Positions 1-4,300 of a stretch of 5,311 nucleotides of DNA are shown here, in pieces (position 1 is the stretch's first letter; the number at the start of each line of letters is the position of its first letter). Both the position numbers and the translations under genes were made by a program. The notes under the pieces are model-generated. The model was not told the DNA's origin. It searched no databases and saw only the letters and a list, made by a program, of their open reading frames with translations. The stretch is from contig JAIOSI010000002.1 of NCBI GenBank assembly GCA_021107695.1, forward strand, positions 1 to 5,311. Direction: 5' to 3'. The DNA is from a bacterium (lineage in GTDB: Bacteria; RBG-13-66-14).

Positions 1-225
1 GACAAGCTGGAAATCCGTGGTGGCTGGCTCTTTAACAAGATACTCGACGAAAAAGATGTTATCGAGCTGTCCAAGCTGCCGCCGCTGCCAGAGATGCGTG
101 CCAAGCTCCTCGGTACCCTCAACGCTCCCATCTCCAACTTCGTTGGACTGTTGGGACAACTGCCAGCCAGCTTCGTCCGCGTTGTCAAGGCGATTGCCGA
201 CCAAAAGGCAGCCGCCGGCGAGTAG
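1..225 (+). CDS. rplJ: 50S ribosomal protein L10, C-terminal part (5' end outside window)
   Basis: Frame 1 is open from the first base and ends at TAG 223-225, giving the last 74 residues; start codon and N-terminal domain lie upstream of the window. L10 is the base of the ribosomal stalk: its N-terminal domain binds 23S rRNA and L11, and its C-terminal helix carries the L7/L12 dimers. In many bacteria L10 or L10-L12 also represses its own operon by binding the leader mRNA. Recognition rests on the segment with KLPPLPEMRAKLLGTLNAP (about residues 25-43 of the fragment), which matches the L10 family pattern of LP, then a Leu/Arg-rich turn, LLG and AP. An amphipathic helix follows (FVGLLGQLPASFVRVVKAIADQ) with a short Ala/Gly/Glu tail, the region that binds L12 dimers. 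rplL follows 87 bases later on the same strand, the usual order. Identification is firm; total length is unknown. Confidence 0.93.
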   Translation, partial: DKLEIRGGWLFNKILDEKDVIELSKLPPLPEMRAKLLGTLNAPISNFVGLLGQLPASFVRVVKAIADQKAAAGE

Positions 226-279
226 GCGTTACCCGCTAAACCTGAACAACTAAACCTTTTTCAAACACAACCACAAGTC

Positions 280-300
280 AAGCGACACCAACCGTCGCTT
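280..300 (+). promoter_or_regulatory. Small hairpin just upstream of the rplL ribosome binding site
   Basis: AAGCGAC (280-286) and GTCGCTT (294-300) are perfect 7-base inverted repeats around a 7-base loop (ACCAACC). TTC and the rplL Shine-Dalgarno at 304 follow directly. In RNA this would put a stem three bases from the ribosome binding site. It could tune rplL translation, which must exceed that of L10 because each L10 binds several L12 copies. The T run after it is only four bases (299-302, partly inside the stem), so a terminator is unlikely. The inverted repeat is visible; the function is inferred. Confidence 0.4.
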
Positions 301-303
301 TTC

Positions 304-308
304 GGAGG
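304..308 (+). promoter_or_regulatory. Shine-Dalgarno site of rplL
   Basis: GGAGG at 304-308, within GGAGGAAAG, lies 4 bases before the ATG at 313. This is a strong match to the 16S rRNA 3' end with slightly short spacing, as expected for a very highly translated ribosomal protein. It fixes the rplL start. Confidence 0.8.
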
Positions 309-312
309 AAAG

Positions 313-687
313 ATGTCAAAAGACGAAATCAAAGAAGCTTTGCGCGGCATGACCGTGCTTGAGCTGTCCGAACTGGTCAAAGAACTCGAAGAAGAGTTTG
401 GTGTCTCCGCTGCTGCCCCCGTCGCCGTAGCCGCTGCCCCCGGTGCCGCCGGTGGTGCTGCCGACGATGACGAGCAGACCGACTTCGACGTGATCCTCTC
501 CAGCTTTGGCGACAAGAAGATCCAGGTCATCAAAGAGGTTCGTGCCATCACCGGTCTCGGTCTTAAAGAGGCTAAAGAGATGGTCGACGGTGCCCCCGGT
601 CCGGTCAAAGAGGGTATCGAGAAGGACGAAGCCAACAAGATCAAAGAGCAGCTCGAAGCAGTCGGCGCCATCGTCGAGATCAAGTAG
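313..687 (+). CDS. rplL: 50S ribosomal protein L7/L12
   Basis: The 124-residue product is the typical family length. L7/L12 forms the mobile ribosomal stalk; its dimers bind the L10 C-terminal helix and its C-terminal domain recruits translational GTPases (EF-Tu, EF-G, IF2, RF3). Residues 1-31 form the helical dimerisation and L10-binding domain ([20 protein letters not shown] onward). Residues 32-52 are an Ala/Gly/Pro-rich flexible hinge. Residues 53-124 are the globular factor-binding domain. It carries the family signature [20 protein letters not shown] at about 68-87, then the conserved VDGAP and VKEGI segments and the closing GAIVEIK. The ATG at 313 is supported by a strong Shine-Dalgarno and by alignment to the family N-terminus. 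The gene is the second member of the L10-L12 pair and ends in TAG, whose final G is also the first base of a hairpin. No key region is missing. Confidence 0.98.
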   Translation: MSKDEIKEALRGMTVLELSELVKELEEEFGVSAAAPVAVAAAPGAAGGAADDDEQTDFDVILSSFGDKKIQVIKEVRAITGLGLKEAKEMVDGAPGPVKEGIEKDEANKIKEQLEAVGAIVEIK

Positions 688-703
688 CAACGCAGTGCGT
701 TGC
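687..703 (+). repeat. Hairpin overlapping the rplL stop codon
   Basis: GCAACGC (687-693) and GCGTTGC (697-703) are perfect inverted repeats around the loop AGT. The two outer loop bases could also pair, so the DNA palindrome is 8 bases per arm with a one-base centre. The stem begins at the last base of the rplL stop codon. No T run follows (the next bases are ATCACACTT), so it is not a standard intrinsic terminator. It could protect the rplL 3' end or act as a processing site, or it may be a REP-like element. The right arm is part of an 18-base direct repeat. Confidence 0.6.
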
Positions 704-709
704 ATCACA
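692..709 (+). repeat. 18-base direct repeat, copy 1
   Basis: GCAGTGCGTTGCATCACA occurs here and, identically, at 784-801, 92 bases downstream. This copy begins inside the hairpin that starts at the rplL stop codon. An exact 18-base repeat within about 110 bases is very unlikely by chance. Confidence 0.85.
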
Positions 710-773
710 CTTACGCGAGTACAAAAATAGCCGGACGATGGTTATTCCCGCGTTCGGTGTCAACTAACTTGGT

Positions 774-787
774 CTGCCCATAGGCAG
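774..787 (+). repeat. Short hairpin overlapping the second direct-repeat copy
   Basis: CTGCC (774-778) and GGCAG (783-787) are inverted repeats around the loop CATA. The right arm supplies the first bases of the second 18-base repeat. The stem is short, so significance on its own is low. Confidence 0.35.
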
Positions 788-801
788 TGCGTTGCATCAC
801 A
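784..801 (+). repeat. 18-base direct repeat, copy 2
   Basis: This is identical to 692-709. Its TGCGTTGC (788-795) is complementary to GCAACGCA at 687-694, so the left arm beside the rplL stop could pair with either copy. Such competing partners occur in attenuators, but no terminator with a T run follows. The repeat could equally be a remnant of an interspersed element. Confidence 0.85.
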
Positions 802-804
802 GGG

Positions 805-819
805 CTGGGCTTCGCCCAG
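805..819 (+). repeat. GC-rich hairpin, no T run
   Basis: CTGGGC (805-810) and GCCCAG (814-819) pair perfectly around the loop TTC. AAAACC follows instead of a T run, so an intrinsic terminator reading rightwards is not supported. On the minus strand the T run would be TTTT, followed by this stem, which is the wrong order for termination. It directly abuts the second 18-base repeat. Confidence 0.5.
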
Positions 820-879
820 AAAACCTTGAGATATTGCCGCTCCCGATGGTCGCTACACTGATCTGGTTTTGATGTTCTG

Positions 880-904
880 TAGGGGCCGACCGACCGGTCG
901 GCCC
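880..904 (+). repeat. REP-like GTAGGGGC palindrome, left copy
   Basis: GGGCCGACC (883-891) and GGTCGGCCC (896-904) form a perfect 9-base-pair stem around GACC; the centre includes the 12-base palindrome CCGACCGGTCGG (890-901). The block is preceded by TGTAGG, so it begins TGTAGGGGC, as does the palindrome at 1199. Small GC-rich palindromes of this sort are commonly dispersed through intergenic DNA as REP-like elements. Family membership is inferred, since only related copies within this window can be compared. Confidence 0.6.
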
Positions 905-933
905 GCCGGAACGGAAGTACACTGTATAACCAG

Positions 934-966
934 CAAGGGATTAAACCCCCTTGTCCAGCCCCCTTG
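934..966 (+). repeat. CAAGGG inverted repeat with duplicated CCCCCTTG
   Basis: CAAGGG (934-939) pairs with CCCTTG (948-953) around an 8-base loop. CCCCCTTG occurs twice, at 946-953 and 959-966, so the left arm has two possible partners. This low-complexity G/C-run stretch lies between the REP-like palindrome and the next hairpin. No function can be assigned. Confidence 0.45.
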
Positions 967-970
967 CGTG

Positions 971-987
971 GGAATAATCATTATTCC
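971..987 (+). repeat. AT-rich 8-base inverted repeat
   Basis: GGAATAAT (971-978) and ATTATTCC (980-987) are perfect inverted repeats around a single C. In RNA this would be a 7-base-pair stem with the loop TCA. The site could be a dyad protein-binding site or simply part of the repeat block. On the minus strand it also creates a Shine-Dalgarno-like GGAGG four bases before an ATG. Confidence 0.5.
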
Positions 988-1059
988 TCCAGGACGGTTG
1001 ACCGCGAAGATAAATAACTCGATTGTCCCGTCCGGGGCGGCGGGTTCGTGTTGTCTTTT

Positions 1060-1144
1060 ATCAATTCCACAATAAGGAAGTAGGGAATTACCCAGCAGGC
1101 CTCGTCGTAACAACGATTGAGGCCGTAATTGTCTTCCGATTGAT
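1060..1144 (+). promoter_or_regulatory. Large composite stem-loop in the rpoB leader (candidate structured RNA)
   Basis: Nested, collinear inverted repeats build one long imperfect stem. From outside in, ATCAAT (1060-1065) pairs with ATTGAT (1139-1144). GGAAG (1076-1080) pairs with CTTCC (1133-1137). AATTAC (1086-1091) pairs with GTAATT (1125-1130). GGCCTC (1098-1103) pairs with GAGGCC (1119-1124). TCGT (1105-1108) pairs with ACGA (1113-1116) around the tetraloop AACA, and G1104 can wobble with T1117. That is about 27 Watson-Crick pairs in 85 bases, with unpaired bulges mainly on the 5' side. AATTCC (1063-1068) could instead pair with GGAATT (1084-1089), giving an exclusive alternative fold. 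There is no T run after it. Candidate roles are an RNase III processing site or mRNA control element ahead of rpoB, or the body of an interspersed palindromic element. The pairing is visible; function is inferred. Confidence 0.55.
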
Positions 1145-1157
1145 TCTGAAAATCGCG

Positions 1158-1172
1158 GGACACGGTGTGTCC
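1158..1172 (+). repeat. GGACAC hairpin, partial REP-like unit
   Basis: GGACAC (1158-1163) and GTGTCC (1167-1172) pair around GGT. The arm sequence GGGACAC (from 1157) matches the reverse complement of the right arm of the palindrome at 1199-1226, which contains GTGTCCC. It may be a shortened member of the same repeat family. Confidence 0.5.
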
Positions 1173-1198
1173 TCAAAAATGAAAACTACGTTGCGGTT

Positions 1199-1226
1199 GT
1201 AGGGGCACGGCATGCCGTGTCCCTAC
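1199..1226 (+). repeat. REP-like 28-base palindrome (GTAGGGGC family)
   Basis: The left arm GTAGGGGCACGGCA (1199-1212) pairs with the right arm TGCCGTGTCCCTAC (1213-1226) along all 14 positions. The single imperfection, G1205 opposite T1220, would be a G-U wobble in RNA. This is the strongest palindrome in the window and shares its TGTAGGGGC start with the block at 879. There is no transposase or other gene nearby, so any mobility would depend on a protein encoded elsewhere. Followed by CGGGATGG, not a T run. Confidence 0.7.
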
Positions 1227-1242
1227 GGGATGGATTTTAAGA

Positions 1243-1269
1243 AACCGCAGGGTTTAGTCCCCCGTGGTT
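1243..1269 (+). repeat. Hairpin immediately upstream of the AT-rich rpoB leader
   Basis: AACCGC (1243-1248) pairs with GTGGTT (1264-1269), one pair being G-T. Inside it GGG (1250-1252) can pair with CCC (1261-1263), leaving A1249 bulged. It overlaps the candidate -35 box, so it would not form in RNA started at that promoter. Only four or five T follow, and well downstream (1294-1297 and 1301-1304), too far for a classic terminator. Confidence 0.35.
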
Positions 1270-1297
1270 GTCCAGAGCAGACTAATATCGATATTTT
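1268..1297 (+). promoter_or_regulatory. Weak candidate promoter for rpoB
   Basis: TTGTCC (1268-1273, four of six matches to TTGACA) and TATTTT (1292-1297, four of six to TATAAT) lie 18 bases apart, in the most AT-rich part of the spacer. This would start transcription near 1304 and give a leader of about 36 bases. The -10 region overlaps the palindrome AATATCGATATT (1284-1295), which could also be a protein-binding dyad. Matches this weak arise often by chance; transcription from an upstream ribosomal-protein promoter may suffice. Confidence 0.22.
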
Positions 1298-1325
1298 ACG
1301 TTTTCGCTAAAAACCTCCCGAAGAG

Positions 1326-1332
1326 AAGGAAG
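1326..1332 (+). promoter_or_regulatory. Shine-Dalgarno site of rpoB
   Basis: AAGGAAG (1326-1332) contains AGGA at 1327-1330, 9 bases before the ATG at 1340. It selects this ATG over the next in-frame Met codon at 1358, which has no comparable site. Confidence 0.7.
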
Positions 1333-1339
1333 TCCCTTC

Positions 1340-4300
1340 ATGGCACAGCGGAACAGTATGAAGAAGATAGAGAGAAAATCATACGGCAAGCTCCCCAGAT
1401 CGATGGAGCTACCCGACCTTTTGAAGGTCCAGCGCGACAGCTTCCGCAACTTTCTCCAGTCCAATGTCCCCACGGGCAGACGGCTCAACGAGGGGCTGCA
1501 GTACGCCTTCGACCGGGTCTTCCCCATCGAGGATCCCTCCGGGGTCTTCGAGCTGGAGTTTGTCAAATACAAGCTCGACCTGCCCAAGTACGAGATCGAA
1601 GAGTGCATGGACCGCGACATGTCCTACGGCGCGCCGCTGCGGGTAACCTTCAAGCTCCACGTGTACTCCGTTGACCGCAAGCACAAAGAGGACAAGCAGC
1701 TCATCGACATGCGCGAGGAGACGCTCTATCTGGGCGAGCTGCCCCGGATGACCGACTCCGGAACCTTCATTATTAACGGTGCCGAGCGCGTCGTCGTTTC
1801 GCAGCTTCACCGCTCGCCGGGAGTCTTCTTTAAGGAAGACCAGCAGCCCGGAGGGCGCAAGCAGTACAGCTGCCGGATTATCCCGGTGCGCGGCTCCTGG
1901 CTCGACTTCTCCATCGACTCCCACGACATCATGCACCTGAGCATCGATCGTAAGCGGAAGATGCTGATTTCCACCTTCCTGCGCGCTTTGGGCTATGCCT
2001 CCAATGCCGAGATTCTGGCTCTCTTTAGTGCGGGCGATCCGATTCCGATCAAAGAAAAGAAGCGCATCGTCGGCGGTGCCCTGGCAACAAAGATCTTCGA
2101 CAGCACCAGCGACCAGCCCGACGAGGTTCTCTTTGAGTACGCCACGCTGATCGACGATGAGGTTTACGACTCCCTCGTCGCCGCCGGGGTGCGTCAGGTG
2201 CGCCTGTTGCCCGACCTGCTCCCGATTGGCGATTCCCAGCGCATAGTAGGCTCCATTGCCCTCGATGACGTGATCGACCTCTCCTCCGGTGAGCTATTGT
2301 TGGAAGCTGACACCGAGATCAGCCCGGAGAACTACGCCCGGCTGCTGGAGAACGGCGTGGAGGCGGTGCGGGTGCTGCCCGACCCCGACTCGATGGAGCT
2401 TCAGGTCATCCGTAACACCCTGGACAAAGACACCATGCCGAGCAAGGTGGAGTCGGCACTGCGGGTTTATACCCTGCTCCGCCCCGGTGAGCCGCCGAAC
2501 ACCGAGGCGGCGGTGAAGTTCTTCAACACCCTCTTCTTCAACGCCCGTCGCTACGACCTGGGCAACGTCGGACGCACCAAGGTCAACACCAAGCTGGGGC
2601 TGAATATCCCCCTCGACGAGCATCGCCTCGACCGTGATGACATCGTCGAGACCTGCCGCTATATGCTCAAGCTGCGGGCGGGTCAGTCCGGGGTTACCAC
2701 CGACGATATCGACCACCTCGGCAACCGCATTGTCCACTCCGTAGGCGAGCTTTTAGAGAACGTCTGCCATGTCGGCATCGCCCGCCTGGAGCGGGTTGCC
2801 CGCGACCGCATGGCGGTGCAGGAGCCGGGACGCTGTATGCCCTCGGACCTGATCAACTCCAAGCCGCTGACAGGAGCGATTAAGGAGTTCTTCGGTTCCT
2901 CGGCTCTGAGCCAGTTCATGGACCAGATCAACCCGCTCTCCGAGCTGACCCACAAGCGGCGCATCTCCGCTCTCGGACCGGGCGGACTCTCCCGCGACCG
3001 CGCGACCTTCGAGGTTCGCGATGTTCACTTCACCCACTACGTGCGGCTCTGCCCCATCGAGACCCCGGAAGGGCCGAACATCGGGCTGATCAGCTCCCTG
3101 GCGACCTACGGGCGCATCAACAAGCTCGGTCTCATCGAGACCCCCTATCGCAAGGTGGTGGACGGCGTGGTTACCGAAGAGGTCGAGTACCTCTCCGCCG
3201 CCTCCGAAGAGAACCTTATCGTTGCTCAGGCGACATCGGCGATAGACAAGAACGGCAAGATCATCGGCGATGAAATCCTGGCGCGGCGGCAGAGCGACTT
3301 CGTCTATGTGGCTCCCGCCGAGGTCAGCTACATGGATGTCAGCCCGAAGCAGGTCATCTCTATTTCCACCTCGCTGATCCCCTTCCTCGAACACGACGAT
3401 GCCAACCGCGCGCTGATGGGCTCAAACATGCAGCGGCAGGCGGTTCCCCTGATGACCACCGAGCCTCCCCTGATCGGTACCGGCGTTGAGGGTATCGCGG
3501 CGCGGGACTCCGGCGTGCTGGTCGTGGCTTCCCGTCCCGGCGAGGTCGTTTACGTCGGTGGCGACACCGATAAGAACGATCAGGCGACCACCCGGATCGA
3601 AGTCGAGACCGCCGAGATCGACGGTTTCAGCGGAGAGCCGGTTCGCGATGTCTATTACCTCCAGCGGTACGTCCGCTCCAACCAGGACTCCTGCATTGAC
3701 CAGAAACCCATCGTCCGCAAGGGCGACCGGGTGAAGGCGGGAGCCGTCCTCGCCGATGGTCAGTCCACCTCAGGGGGCGAGCTGGCACTGGGACGGAACA
3801 TCCTCGTCGCCTTCATCTCCTGGTATGGCTACAACTACGAGGATGCCATCGTCATCAGCGCAGACCTGGTGCGTGGCGACTACTTTACCTCGATCCACAT
3901 CGAGGAGTTCGAGATCGAATGCCGCGAGACCAACCTGGGGCGCGAGGAGATCACCGCCGACATCCCCAACGTCTCGCTCAAGAGCCTGCGTAACCTCAAC
4001 GAAGAGGGTATCATCCGCATCGGTGCCAGCGTTGAGCAGGGCGACATCCTCGTCGGTAAGGTCGCCCCGAAGGGCGAAACCGAGCTGACCCCGGAAGAGG
4101 GTCTGCTCCGGGCGATTTTCGGTGAAAAGGCGAAGGATGTTCGCGATGCCAGCCTCAAGGCTCCTCCGGGACTCGAAGGCAAGGTCATCGGCGTGAAGGT
4201 CTTCTCTCGAAAGAACAAAGAGGAGAACAACGAGCTGACCGATAACGAGCTGCAGCAGATCGATAACTTCCGCGAGCAGCGCGACCGTGAACTCGACGAG

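Larger units (their letters stand above)
688..1339. other. Gene-free, hairpin-rich rplL-rpoB spacer
   Basis: No convincing gene, tRNA or rRNA is present in these 652 bases. The open frames in it run through inverted repeats, resemble no family I recognise and lack codon structure. The stretch holds about ten consecutive inverted repeats: 687-703, 774-787, 805-819, 883-904, 934-953, 971-987, 1060-1144, 1158-1172, 1199-1226 and 1243-1269. A 12-base palindrome follows at 1284-1295. The E. coli spacer is roughly half as long and contains an attenuator and an RNase III site. A comparable role in lowering rpoB relative to rplL is plausible here but not shown. Bases 879-1226 could instead be inserted interspersed-repeat DNA. 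Confidence 0.75.

Noticed and set aside
261..708. Minus-strand open frames opposite rplL
   Set aside because: They are antisense shadows of a strongly conserved gene whose codon pattern keeps them open; compositions are Ser- or Asp/Leu-rich with no family features.
692..801. CRISPR array suggested by the 18-base direct repeat
   Set aside because: There are only two copies, with a 74-base gap. The repeat is too short, there is no regular spacing and no cas gene.
687..819. Intrinsic terminator or classic attenuator after rplL
   Set aside because: The stems at 687-703 and 805-819 are followed by ATCACAC and AAAACC, with no T run. Attenuation of another type remains possible, but an intrinsic terminator is not supported.
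869..1075. 68-codon plus-strand open frame in the spacer
   Set aside because: It starts just before the REP-like palindrome, shows no family resemblance and is largely the complement of the minus-strand frame; no ribosome binding site was found.
1040..1150. tRNA or other known small RNA gene
   Set aside because: A GGTTCG-like string occurs near 1043, but there is no cloverleaf, acceptor stem or T-arm; the pairing present is one long stem.
853..1176. 107-codon minus-strand open frame across the spacer
   Set aside because: It reads through several palindromes, has no recognisable family and no Shine-Dalgarno at its long start. It is better explained as a chance frame over repeats.
1264..1674. 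136-codon plus-strand frame overlapping the start of rpoB
   Set aside because: It is an out-of-frame overlap with the well-supported beta subunit; its Arg/Pro/Gln-rich sequence is typical of shadow translation.
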